NCBI RefSeq assembly: GCF_007860185.1
Contig: NZ_SJPY01000001.1
Location: 268,659 to 332,658 of the forward strand
Length of the DNA: 64,000 nt
Origin: Novipirellula aureliae
GTDB lineage: Bacteria > Planctomycetota > Planctomycetia > Pirellulales > Pirellulaceae
Reading direction: 5' to 3'
Shown here: one piece after another, positions 46,890 to 55,668 of the stretch
How the letters are laid out: each line of letters opens with the position of its first letter
Numbering within the stretch: the first letter of the stretch is position 1
Made by a program: the position numbers and the translations under genes
The notes under the pieces: generated by a model
What the model saw: the letters and a program-made list of their open reading frames with translations, nothing else
Told to the model about the DNA's origin: nothing
The model's database searches: none

Positions 46890-48092
46890 CTAAGGCGAGA
46901 CGCCAACATCCTGTTCTTCGTCGAATTGGCCTCCATCGTCGACTAGGTTTTTGCCGACCGAATAAACGGCAATCGTGTCACCGATGACTTTCAACTTCAT
47001 CGTGGAACCGTCGAACGGATCGGTAGTCACGGTTTCTGACAATTCAAGGTCCTCGATCGACGTATCCACGCCGAGCCGGCTGTCTTGCCATGCGGCCAAA
47101 ATCTGAATCGCTCGTGCTTTTGCTTGACTACGCCGGAGCGTCTTCAATCCAATTGCAATTCCGGACGCGACCAGAGTCGAAAAAACGCCGTCTGCTTGCG
47201 GATTTTCCGGAGCAACGCCTACGGGAGCCTTTGCATAGGACTCGACCGCGGACATGGTATCGAGGTAGGCTGAAAGCTCTCCGAGCATGATCTGGAACGG
47301 AGCCAAGGCAAAGGACTCAAACGACGACAGTCCGAAAGCTCGTTCGGTATCGATCGCGTGAGTGAATTGCTCCGCTAAGTCGACTTCGCCGAAGGCGTCG
47401 AGCAATTGAGTGCGCAGCGGTGGTGATGCATCGTTTGCGTACAAACATTTCGCCGCTAGGTCGGCGGCCTGGAAGTACAGCGCAGCACTCATCAAATAAT
47501 TCACCAGCAACGGTTGATCTGCGACGCGTTCGCTCCAATGGAGAACTGCAATGGCATCGACGACCGCCTCATCAGTCTCTCCATCCGCCAACGACATCAA
47601 GCCATGGGCGTAAAGAATACGAGCTACCATTTTGATTTGCCCAGCTTGTTCGGAAACATTTTCCATTAGCGGCGTCGGGCCGCTGGCGTAGTCGTAGTCT
47701 GGATGGAATGCTGGCAGCTGTAGTGCTTCTCGCAGTTTTCCGACTAGCTCAGGCCGTTCGCTGGCATTCATCCTGGCGACTTGGACGGCACCGATATTGA
47801 ACTGCTCGTCGGTCGTCGCATCTCGCGTCGCCTTGGCAAGCTGACGCTCGTAGTCTGTTATCTCATCGGACAACGACTCGATCATTATTGCCGCGTTCTG
47901 TGAATCATCGACCGGCGGGGGCTTGAGATCCGCAATTCCTACGGGTTTGCCCGCTTCACGCAGTGGAGCGAGTCGGGCCTCGACTTGGCGAGATGCTCGC
48001 CAGTTCAAAACCGCAACCACCAGAATCACGATGGAGACGACTGAGAGGAGGACGATCGCCGTCCACTTGAGGAGCTTTCTTAAGCGTTTCAT
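46890..48092 (-). CDS. Membrane-anchored hypothetical protein of an ECF sigma module
   Basis: 400 residues. One N-terminal helix (TAIVLLSVVSIVILVVAVLNW, ~10-31) is followed by a long, mostly helical, extracytoplasmic domain (PVDDSQNAAIMIESLSDEI, ILYAHGLMSLADGETDEAVVDAIAVLHWS, KTLRRSQAKARAIQILAAW). No named family was recognised; similar anchored proteins are common beside planctomycete sigma factors. The ATG at 48092 lies inside the 3' part of the upstream anti-sigma-like frame (137-bp overlap). It is the third gene of a minus-strand module with an ECF sigma factor. Confidence 0.7.
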   Translation of the reverse strand: MKRLRKLLKWTAIVLLSVVSIVILVVAVLNWRASRQVEARLAPLREAGKPVGIADLKPPPVDDSQNAAIMIESLSDEITDYERQLAKATRDATTDEQFNIGAVQVARMNASERPELVGKLREALQLPAFHPDYDYASGPTPLMENVSEQAGQIKMVARILYAHGLMSLADGETDEAVVDAIAVLHWSERVADQPLLVNYLMSAALYFQAADLAAKCLYANDASPPLRTQLLDAFGEVDLAEQFTHAIDTERAFGLSSFESFALAPFQIMLGELSAYLDTMSAVESYAKAPVGVAPENPQADGVFSTLVASGIAIGLKTLRRSQAKARAIQILAAWQDSRLGVDTSIEDLELSETVTTDPFDGSTMKLKVIGDTIAVYSVGKNLVDDGGQFDEEQDVGVSP

Positions 48093-48474
48093 GAAATAAT
48101 TCTGTGTGTAAGGTTTGTAGATTGGCGAGATGCTGAATAAACATAGCTTGAGATGATCTAGCAGACGGTGTTGCTACAAAACGACTCGACACAACCGCTG
48201 CCGACCGATCCGAGCTGCGAAATAAGGATTCCGCTGAACGGTTAACGAACGCATAGACAAGCAAACTGAAAAGTAGCATGCACGGAGCAGCAAAAGTTGC
48301 CAAGCGGTCAACTCGCGAAAGCCATTGGCGATAGTTAGAGTTTGCAACCGTCAAGCTAGCTGCTGTGGTTCGTTCGGCATCAATCGCATCAAGTACCGCG
48401 ACTCGCAGCATGGGCGGTGGTTGTAGATGCTTTAATCGATGGAGGGATTGTTCGACTTGGTCGTGTTCGCTCAT
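47956..48474 (-). CDS. Putative anti-sigma factor, single-span membrane protein
   Basis: 172 residues as an open frame. The cytoplasmic N-terminus (EQSLHRLKHLQPPPMLRVAV) is followed by one membrane helix (LATFAAPCMLLFSLLVYAFV, ~60-79). The ATG overlaps the sigma factor stop by 4 nt, which supports an anti-sigma role. The last ~45 residues overlap the next gene in another frame and are rich in P/S/R (PQVDGDRPPLSRLHRDSGGC). That part may be an artefact of a lost stop codon, so the functional C-terminus could end near TLHTELFHETLKK. Confidence 0.65.
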   Translation of the reverse strand: MSEHDQVEQSLHRLKHLQPPPMLRVAVLDAIDAERTTAASLTVANSNYRQWLSRVDRLATFAAPCMLLFSLLVYAFVNRSAESLFRSSDRSAAVVSSRFVATPSARSSQAMFIQHLANLQTLHTELFHETLKKAPQVDGDRPPLSRLHRDSGGCGFELASISPSRGPTRSTA

Positions 48475-48986
48475 CCGATCTGCTCCTGAATACTCGATCG
48501 TAATTTTGAGATTGTTCGCCGGTATCGGCTAGCACACGTCCCTATCGGCAATTCCAGTACGTCGGCAATCTGCGAGAAGGTCAACTCGGAATAGATTTTC
48601 AAGTGAATGATTTCGCGGTCTTCGGCTGATAATTTTTGTAAAGTAAGCTGCAACAACTCGGTATCCTCCGCGTACGAATCGGTAGCCTGTCGATCCAAAT
48701 GCTCACCAAGTTCCATTGATTTCGGACGGCGTGATTTCTGACTCAGCCATCGATTGGTCTCATTGCGAGTTACCGCAAATACAAACGCATTCAAATCATC
48801 GACGTTTCGCAAACGATCGCGATGCCGAAACAACCGCACGAAAACTTCTTGCAGAATCTCGGCGGACGCGTCACGGTCGCCCGCTAAGACTGTGACGTAG
48901 TGAAACAACGAATTGGCAGTCGCATCGTACAATTCAGCCCAAGCCGATTGCTCATCATCGGCCAAACGCATCGCCAAACTGCTCAT
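48471..48986 (-). CDS. ECF RNA polymerase sigma factor
   Basis: 171 residues. Region 2 is seen in WAELYDATANSLFHYVTVLAGDRDASAEILQEVFVRLFR (~residues 16-54). Region 4 follows in LSAEDREIIHLKIYSELTFSQIADVLELPIGTCASR (~117-152) with its helix-turn-helix. It is expected to direct transcription in response to a signal sensed by the membrane protein encoded next. The ATG at 48986 is used. Upstream lies the broken sulfatase region on the opposite strand. Confidence 0.9.
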   Translation of the reverse strand: MSSLAMRLADDEQSAWAELYDATANSLFHYVTVLAGDRDASAEILQEVFVRLFRHRDRLRNVDDLNAFVFAVTRNETNRWLSQKSRRPKSMELGEHLDRQATDSYAEDTELLQLTLQKLSAEDREIIHLKIYSELTFSQIADVLELPIGTCASRYRRTISKLRSSIQEQIG

Positions 48987-49171
48987 CGTTGCTCCAAAAG
49001 TTAATCCTATTTACGTTCAAGACCCTCCCACCAGGCTGATTTATTCAGCAAACCGGGCGGATTATCGGAAAAACTTCTTGAGCATCGTTGTTGTCAAAGC
49101 CTCTTTTGTTACTTTCCTCGTTTCCTGTTCAGCCCGTTGCAAGATTCGAGAACACGCCCTTAGCAAGAGTG

Positions 49172-49581
49172 ACTTCGCTCCCCGCCCTGCTTATGAAATC
49201 GCGGACACACCGGACGAAGAATACCCCGACGCGATGATTTGCCAGAAGACAATCGAAGATTTACGCCAATTAAGCACCGGTGATTCTCCATTCTTTTTGG
49301 CCTGCGGTTTCCATCGTCCTCATTTACCCTTTCATGCACCCAAGAAATACTGGGACTTGTATCCAGAAACGGAAGTCAAGCTGCCCAACAACATGTACTT
49401 TCCCCAAGGCCTTTCGTCGGCGTGTCAATACAGTTGGGGCGAGATGCGAGCCTATCGCGGTATCCCAGACAAAGACCCCGTCTCCGACGAAACCGCTTGA
49501 AACTTGATTCGCGGATACCATGCGTGCGTCAGCTTTATCGATGTACAAATTGGTCGACTCCTCGAGGTTTCAGTGAAATTA
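49172..49581 (+). pseudogene. Sulfatase fragment (iduronate-2-sulfatase type)
   Basis: In one frame there is a mid-portion of a sulfatase: PAYEIADTPDEEYPDAMICQ, KTIEDL, SPFFLACGFHRPHLPFHAPK, YWDLYPETEVKLP, then a TGA (49498-49500). The same frame continues with NLIRGYHACVSFIDVQIGRLLE, a well-known block of these enzymes. The N-terminal catalytic Cys/Ser box and the C-terminal half are absent. The upstream part of the open frame (from 48913) is antisense to the sigma factor and unrelated. This is a degraded gene flanked by the antisense metallophosphoesterase remnant. Confidence 0.85.
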
Positions 49582-49619
49582 GGTGGAAGAGAAGCGGACT
49601 GGCGTTTTCTCAATTGGAA

Positions 49620-50688
49620 GCCATAGTAGCCGTACTCTTCAGCGTTTCGGATCCCTGATTTAGGATGACCCGGCTGTGGAACGAGTTGATAGACAATCCC
49701 ATCAAGATCTTGCCTGATGAACATGTGATCGTTTCAACCATTGATACGGATGCTCACCAAGCGTCCAGTGCCAGTTGTCGCTGCTTCGACCGCGTGAGCG
49801 TATGGTCGTATGGCGAAAGGGATCGAGCACAATGAACTGAGCATCGCCCCACTCGAATTGATAGTAGTTCTCTGGCAGACCAATTCCCCGTTCCGATTGA
49901 TCGTTGCCAGTGAAGAGGTCATCCGGAAAGGGATTCGGTAGATACCGCTTGCGAGTCAACGTCGCCCAAACATTTGATCCACGATTGCCCGCTTCACCAT
50001 CATGATTTCCAAAGGCAAAGTACAGGGGTGCAGAATGACAAAGCTGGCCGAGACAATAGCGCTGAGCAAGATACTGAGGTTCTGCTCGTTCGGGTTTGAT
50101 ATACTTGCCCGTCATGAACGTATCGCCCAACGCAAAATGAAAGTCTGGCTGATCGACGCGGACGTTTCCAAGCGTTCGCAAATAGACATCGCCACTGGTG
50201 TTTTCGTCTAAATACGAATCCGCTTGCACCGTAAAAGCAAACGATGAGCCAGGATCACGTTGCGTATGAAACGAATACTCTTCACTCTTCCGCGTCTCAC
50301 GGTCACTCGCCTCGTAGATGAGTCGATAATACTAACGAGCGTTCTTATCAAGCGTATCATCTACGAAATCACGAGGTTGCCCCGCTTTGAAAACTTGGAC
50401 TGGCGTTTTTGCTGAGTGAGCTCCGTGCCGCAATCCATAACTCAAGTGTGCCTGTGCATCTTCATAAAACAGGACTTGCATCGTGATGCATTGATCGCCA
50501 TTTGCGTCGATCTCGTCAACATGCTGACGAACGAATCCGCCCATGGTATGGGAGGCTTCACCTCGACGCCCGGCGTATTCATCAAGTGTCAATTGGGCAT
50601 CGCCGTTCTGATTGTAAAGTTTGAAAACTTCACGACACGCTTGTTGCAGTTCGCTTTGCTCCAAAAAACCATCCTTATTCGCATCCAT
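49620..50688 (-). pseudogene. EF-hand plus metallophosphoesterase remnant
   Basis: Reading the minus strand, an EF-hand-rich part (MDANKDGFLEQSELQQ, YNQNGDAQLTLDEYAG, VDEIDANGDQCIT) runs to a TAG (50332-50334). The same frame goes on with YYRLIYEASDRETRKSEEYS and a calcineurin-like phosphoesterase core: DFHFALGDTFM, LYFAFGNHDGE, FEWGDAQFIVLDPF, WTLGEHPYQWLK. Near 49730 the frame shifts and resumes with NDHMFIRQDLDGIVYQLVPQ, which follows the HGHDH block in intact relatives, so the segment between is deleted. It continues the minus-strand order after the arylsulfotransferase gene. One stop plus one deletion make a pseudogene. Confidence 0.8.
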
Positions 50689-50748
50689 TTCCGATGCGTG
50701 TACAACGAGCCAAGGTTTGCGTTCGCGGTCATTCGCAGCGACGTTTCC

Positions 50749-53166
50749 TCAGTTGCGTTTTTCGGCAAGGGGGATCGATAGAATCATGCTACGCGCCGTC
50801 ACAAACAGCTCGGACTCGTCCTTCGTCAGACAAACATTGGTCGGTTGCTCGGGAGTCGGGAAGCTGCCAGTTTGTTTTCCCAGCGAGTTAAAGACCACGA
50901 TCTGCTGGCTTGCCAAATAGACATTCCCACGCGAGTCGATTGCCATGCCGTCAGCTCCGATTTCGGCGAAAACACTCTTGTCGGCAAGCAATCCGTCGGT
51001 TTGAATGGCATAGCGGTAGGTCCGGTCGGCTCCGTGATCGGTGATAAACAGCGTCTTGCCATCTGCGGAGCCTACCAATCCGTTTGGCCGCACCAAGTCG
51101 TCGGCGACACGAATCACCGAATCACCAGCGGGTGTGATGTAATAGACGTGTTGTCCATCTTGCGTTGGTGTCCCCCTGCCGTAGAGCGGATCAGAGAAAT
51201 AAACACCCCCGTTCGGAGCGATCCAAAGATCGTTCGGTTTGTTGAACGGCTTGCCTGCGTATTTGTCGGCAAGCGTCGTTAGCTTCCCGTCTTTGCTAAG
51301 TCGTGCAACGCGGCTTCGTTCGCCTTGGCAGATAACGAGATCCCCTTCCGCATCGATTGCAAGGCCATTGGCGCCGCCGGAGTCTTCGAGAAAGACTTCC
51401 AGTTGGCCAGTCGGGTCGCGGCGATAGATACGGTTTGCTCGAACATCGGTGAAATAAATGTTTCCATCGGCATCCCCGACTGGCCCTTCAGTGAATTGAA
51501 ACTCGGTTTCCGGATTGAGTTGGGTTGCCTCGGTAGGACGTTTTGATTCAGAGTTTGTCGATGGGCCTCGTTGTCCTTCGTTCTGGTTCGTTCGTGTACC
51601 GGGTTGTCTTTGTTGTCGATTTTGCTTCTGTCCAGGCTGGTTTGCCCGAGGGTTTGTTTGGGGCATTTGCCGAGGCGATGACTGGATCTGGCCTTGCGAA
51701 GCCAACTCGGTCAACGTCCCCTTTGGCTGCAGCTCACGATCTCGCAGTGCCGGATGGTCTGGTCCATAGCGGTAGGCTCGAAACACTGCGTTGGACATTG
51801 GAAAGGAATCCTCCAAGACTTTCACAACACCTTCCTTGGTCACGGGATTGATGTACTCCCAAACAATCTCGGCATCCGGAGTGACTTCAAAGAAGTGCCC
51901 TTCGGTCATGGCACAAACAAGCGTGTTGCCATTGGGCAATCGCTGCGCACCAGAACCAATGTGACTAAAGAATCCCTGGTTGCTGCGTGAGTAGTACATC
52001 CAAACGATTTGGTTGGAGACCCATCGTGGCGTCTTTTGTGAATCGCGGTTGGGGTGCTGCCAACGAAAGTAGCCGGCATCAGGTGGATTGACGTAGACTT
52101 CCGCACGCTCGCCCAGCTCGTTGACCATCCCGTTGATCTCGAGGACGTAAGACTGCGGCGTTCGTTCAAACAAGTATTGGGCGTTGTTGAAGATCAGAAA
52201 ATTGCCTGCGCCGGGCAAACCCTTATCGATCCAGTGAACGTCGTGCGCACCACCGATCTGTTTGTGCCCCGTTGTCGATTGGGTCCAGTCGGCCAGGATC
52301 GAGGGCGGGTCGCCTTGCCCATAGCGTGCGGGATCACCAAAGCGATACAAAAAGTCGCCCGCAGGACCGGCTGCACGACGAATACTCTCTTCGGGGTCTC
52401 CGGCAACAAACGTCCCATCGTGATCGATGACATAGAACTCACCTTGAACGGAGTTCGTGACCACGTGGCCGAGTTGTGGGTTGTAGTCAAGTGAATTGCA
52501 ATGCAGCCAATCACGTTTTACTGGCCGACCGGGAATGTTAACATTAATCCGATGAGGGTAGTCGGCGACCGTCTTGCCCTGATCGATGTAGTTGCGTTTT
52601 GTGGGGTCGACGTCTTGAATCGTGTGATCGAAAAATCGCCACTCCCAAACAATATTGCCCTGCATGTCAATCTCGACAATCGTGTCCAATTGCGCACCGT
52701 CGTAGGGACCGTTGGCGGGATCGCAACCTGCGTCGATCGCCTCTTGGTGCGTGATCTCGCGATTGGCGATATACAGCGTCGTCGGCTGACCAAGTTGTTT
52801 GTTGAAAATCCGCACCCAATCGTGGTGCGGTTTGTAACCGGGGCGTTGCTCGTCATATTGCCATACGACGTTGCCGTTCCAGTCGAGTTCGCGAAAACCG
52901 CCAAATCCACTCGGGTCGTCCTTCGATGCATCGAGTAGGTTTCCATTCTCTAACAATTGAGGTGTCGTACCAATCGGCCAAGTGTTCACGACACGTCCTT
53001 CCATGTCGATCAGGTAACTGGTACCCCGTGTAGAAAAGAGCGTGTAGCCATGGAACGACTGCTGTTGATCCCAATGGATCAATTCCGTCGGTCCGCGAAG
53101 CGACTCGTGAGCACCGGCAACGGCGATCACCATCAGGATGATCACGAATGGAAGGGAGCGAATCAT
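50749..53166 (-). CDS. Secreted arylsulfotransferase-like plus SMP-30/gluconolactonase-like fusion
   Basis: 805 residues with a signal peptide (MIRSLPFVIILMVIAVAGAH). Residues ~25-470 look like an arylsulfotransferase (ASST) propeller: FHGYTLFSTRGTSYLIDMEG, GNVVWQYDEQRPGYKPHHDW, NIVWEWRFFDHTI, HCNSLDYNPQLGHVV, GSGAQRLPNGNTLVC. A Q/N/P-rich linker (~490-550) leads to an SMP-30-type six-bladed propeller (~560-800: FTEGPVGDADGNIYFTDVRA, NDLWIAPNGGVYFSDPLYGR). The ASST part could act on phenolic sulfates or be a repurposed propeller. It follows the SUMF1 gene after ~500 bp of repeats. In-frame relics of an EF-hand gene directly follow its stop. Confidence 0.82.
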   Translation of the reverse strand: MIRSLPFVIILMVIAVAGAHESLRGPTELIHWDQQQSFHGYTLFSTRGTSYLIDMEGRVVNTWPIGTTPQLLENGNLLDASKDDPSGFGGFRELDWNGNVVWQYDEQRPGYKPHHDWVRIFNKQLGQPTTLYIANREITHQEAIDAGCDPANGPYDGAQLDTIVEIDMQGNIVWEWRFFDHTIQDVDPTKRNYIDQGKTVADYPHRINVNIPGRPVKRDWLHCNSLDYNPQLGHVVTNSVQGEFYVIDHDGTFVAGDPEESIRRAAGPAGDFLYRFGDPARYGQGDPPSILADWTQSTTGHKQIGGAHDVHWIDKGLPGAGNFLIFNNAQYLFERTPQSYVLEINGMVNELGERAEVYVNPPDAGYFRWQHPNRDSQKTPRWVSNQIVWMYYSRSNQGFFSHIGSGAQRLPNGNTLVCAMTEGHFFEVTPDAEIVWEYINPVTKEGVVKVLEDSFPMSNAVFRAYRYGPDHPALRDRELQPKGTLTELASQGQIQSSPRQMPQTNPRANQPGQKQNRQQRQPGTRTNQNEGQRGPSTNSESKRPTEATQLNPETEFQFTEGPVGDADGNIYFTDVRANRIYRRDPTGQLEVFLEDSGGANGLAIDAEGDLVICQGERSRVARLSKDGKLTTLADKYAGKPFNKPNDLWIAPNGGVYFSDPLYGRGTPTQDGQHVYYITPAGDSVIRVADDLVRPNGLVGSADGKTLFITDHGADRTYRYAIQTDGLLADKSVFAEIGADGMAIDSRGNVYLASQQIVVFNSLGKQTGSFPTPEQPTNVCLTKDESELFVTARSMILSIPLAEKRN

Positions 53167-53667
53167 TGTGTGAATCCGATAGGTTGGTGATCTAGTTCTA
53201 CTTCACCCTCGCGGCGAAGCGGTCGTGCAGTTTTACAGTGCTTGTTTTACAGGCGTTTATGCTTGTTGTACCTCTCCCGGCACAGCCCGGGGAGGTCCGA
53301 CGGGCGCCCTTTAGGCGTTCGCGAGGGAGGGGGCCCGCAGAGCACTTGCACGAAGCGCATCGTGTAGGCCCCCTCCCGAACGACGGCTCGGCCGCCGCGT
53401 TCGACCTCCCCCAAACTGCGTTTGGTGGAGGTGGTTAAGTTGTTGCCTTAGCTGGAGTTAAAAACTGCGTGACCTGTGCGTTTGGGGAGGGTGAAGTCGT
53501 CGTACTTACTTAACTTGATGCGTATGGATACTCACTACTTGTCCCCAGTCTCCCGCCTGGCGACACACTGTTTGGGAGACTCCCGCCTCCCGTACTCAGC
53601 TCGGCAGACGGGAGCCTGCGAAGCATCCCGTGATAAGACAGGAGCCTTGTAACGGGACATTAAAAGC
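53167..53667. repeat. Intergenic mosaic of inverted repeats
   Basis: 501 bp packed with short dyads. ACCTCCCCCAAAC (53405-53417) pairs with GTTTGGTGGAGGT (53421-53433) with one mismatch and a 3-nt loop. GGGAGGGGGCC (53324-53334) pairs with GGCCCCCTCCC (about 53368-53378). AGTCTCCC (53547-53554) pairs with GGGAGACT (53574-53581). An imperfect dyad CCTCTCCCGGC/GCCCGGGGAGG lies at 53271-53295. No gene is supported. The stretch looks like several repeat elements nested between the SUMF1 and arylsulfotransferase genes. Confidence 0.7.
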
Positions 53668-55668
53668 TTAGCGTTGACGTCCTCCGCCACGCCCTTGTCC
53701 CCCGCGTTCGCCGCCGACGCCGCCCTTTCTTTGGCTGCGGTCACCGGTAACAAGCATCGGTGCTCCGATCGGCTGCTCGATGGGCCCCCCAGGCGTCAGC
53801 ACCTTGTCCTCCAGCCCTGCGTAGTTTGGAGCGTAGCGATGAATTTTAAAAACGGCGTTCCATTGGTGCCCGCGGTGGTCAGTGCCAGGCTCTCCGTCAG
53901 CCGCCAACGTGTAGCCCTTAAATGCCTGCGTATCGTTTATCAGCAGACCAAGTGTGCGACCGTCACTGCGAATTTGATCGTCACCGGGAACACCGTGGCC
54001 AAGATCGACACCCGAACTTTCCAACAGTGAAGGTCGTAGTGCCGTGTCGCTTTGACGCCTCTGCGGTCGGCCTGCCGTGGTGTCTGCCGTACTACTCGTT
54101 AAAACAGCCTGCTCAGCCTGACGGACGGGCCGGAAACCGATGTGGTAATAGCTATGATTCGGGTCATCAGGGCCACGATAATAGGATGGGTTGCGATTCG
54201 AAACGCGACCATGCCCCCATTGACCATTGAACCAACTTCCACCGCGAAGTACGCGATAAGTATTGCCGTCTTGAACCGCCGTTCCTGAACTTGGACCGGT
54301 AGGGTTGTCGACCGGTCCGTCAGCGTAATAGTCGCGGTTGTACCAATCACCCGTCCATTCCCAAACGTTACCGGACATGTCGTAGAGACCATAGCCGTTG
54401 GCACCATCTGCGGTCACATAAGTTTCTTGCCTACCGGGCCAGTTAAAAGCATCTTTGTCTCGGACCGTACCATTGTAAAAAGCAACCGGCGTCGTCCACG
54501 GATACGGCCCCGTCTCAAAGGGATCAGCCGAATTCGGCCAATTCGCCCGCTCTTGATCAGGCTCATCACCCCAGGGGAAGATTCGATATGTCTTCGTCAA
54601 GCCGCCGCGTCCTGCATACTCCCACTCCGCTTCGGTCGGAAATCGATACCCATTCTTGGTGAAGTCGCAGGCCCACGTTCGCGTGTCATAGCAAGGAGCA
54701 AGGCTCTCCTGCTCGCTAAGCCAGTTGCAATAAGCTGTTCCGCCGTGCCAGCGAACGCAAACGACCGGGTGCTTCTCTTTGTCAGAACGTACGACGAATT
54801 GCTTCTTGGCATTGAATGCAAGCTGCGAAGCCGCGTCCGAAGCCAACGTATCGCAGTAGACGATGTCCGTCCCAACCTGCACGACCTGTCCCTCGCGTAA
54901 TTCGATTGCCTTCGCCATCCACGCGTCATTCAAAAAATCGCAATACTGCTGATTGGTTGTCTCGGTACGCTGCATCAAGAACGAGCTAATCGAAACGGTG
55001 TGAATCGGAACCTCATCGTTTCGATGCTCTTGTCCACCGAGATCATGATGGTCACCCATCTCGAATTGACCGGCAGGTATCAATGCGAATCCGTCCACTG
55101 GCGCTGGCTCACTACGTAGTGATAGTTCCGACGCAACAGGACGTTCCGATCGTGGTTGTTCTATCTGTGTTCGGGCCGGCTGAGGTCTTGACGACGATTC
55201 GCGTTCAGCCTCGTTTTCCGCTTCACGCGAGTTTGCCGGACGCATTTCTTCACGCGATACACGCCCGTCGCCATTTGCGTCGAGCTTCGTAAGTGACATC
55301 GCCGCACTCTTTATCTCATCCGCCGAAAACTCGCCATCATGGTTTAAATCGAGAGCTAAAACAACAGGATTTCGCGACACGCCGCCGCCACCACCTGCTC
55401 CGCCGCCCCTTCGATTCTCCGACTGACCTGGAGCTTGAGCCTGTCGTTGTCCTTGCCCTTGTCTCGCCTCGCCGGACCGCGAAGCCTCTCCGCCGCGGTT
55501 CGCCTGGCTTTGAATTCTAGCTTGCTGCCTCCGCTGCGTCCCTAAGTCTTGCCCTGCTGTCGCCCCTTGCTGATAAGGATCAGGTGACCGCTGCTGAGCA
55601 TCGGTTGTCGAAACAATTGAAACAAGCAATGCGGTCGCTAAACCGATTCGCATATTGGTACGTATCAT
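53668..55668 (-). CDS. EF-hand / SUMF1-domain protein with collapsed arylsulfotransferase tail
   Basis: 666 residues with a signal peptide (NMRIGLATALLVSIVSTTDA). A Q/R/G-rich part is followed by an EF-hand pair (LDLNHDGEFSADEI, LDANGDGRVSREEM; ~105-145). Residues ~193-516 form a SUMF1/formylglycine-generating-like domain (GFALIPAGQFEMGDHHD, YRFPTEAEWEYAGRGG, GLYDMSGNVWEWTGDWYN, RVLRGGSWFN, HIGFRPVR). The tail (~573-640) has only the two ends of an arylsulfotransferase domain joined: AFKGYTLAADGE, then NAVFKIHRYAPNYAGLEDK. These parallel FHGYTLFS and NAVFRAYRYGPDHPALRDR in the next gene. Its ATG overlaps the upstream stop by 4 nt. True sulfatase maturation activity is not shown. Confidence 0.82.
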   Translation of the reverse strand: MIRTNMRIGLATALLVSIVSTTDAQQRSPDPYQQGATAGQDLGTQRRQQARIQSQANRGGEASRSGEARQGQGQRQAQAPGQSENRRGGGAGGGGGVSRNPVVLALDLNHDGEFSADEIKSAAMSLTKLDANGDGRVSREEMRPANSREAENEAERESSSRPQPARTQIEQPRSERPVASELSLRSEPAPVDGFALIPAGQFEMGDHHDLGGQEHRNDEVPIHTVSISSFLMQRTETTNQQYCDFLNDAWMAKAIELREGQVVQVGTDIVYCDTLASDAASQLAFNAKKQFVVRSDKEKHPVVCVRWHGGTAYCNWLSEQESLAPCYDTRTWACDFTKNGYRFPTEAEWEYAGRGGLTKTYRIFPWGDEPDQERANWPNSADPFETGPYPWTTPVAFYNGTVRDKDAFNWPGRQETYVTADGANGYGLYDMSGNVWEWTGDWYNRDYYADGPVDNPTGPSSGTAVQDGNTYRVLRGGSWFNGQWGHGRVSNRNPSYYRGPDDPNHSYYHIGFRPVRQAEQAVLTSSTADTTAGRPQRRQSDTALRPSLLESSGVDLGHGVPGDDQIRSDGRTLGLLINDTQAFKGYTLAADGEPGTDHRGHQWNAVFKIHRYAPNYAGLEDKVLTPGGPIEQPIGAPMLVTGDRSQRKGGVGGERGGQGRGGGRQR

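Noticed and set aside
48913..49171. Upstream part of the plus-strand frame leading into the sulfatase fragment
   Set aside because: It is antisense to the ECF sigma factor and its promoter; sulfatase similarity starts only near 49172.
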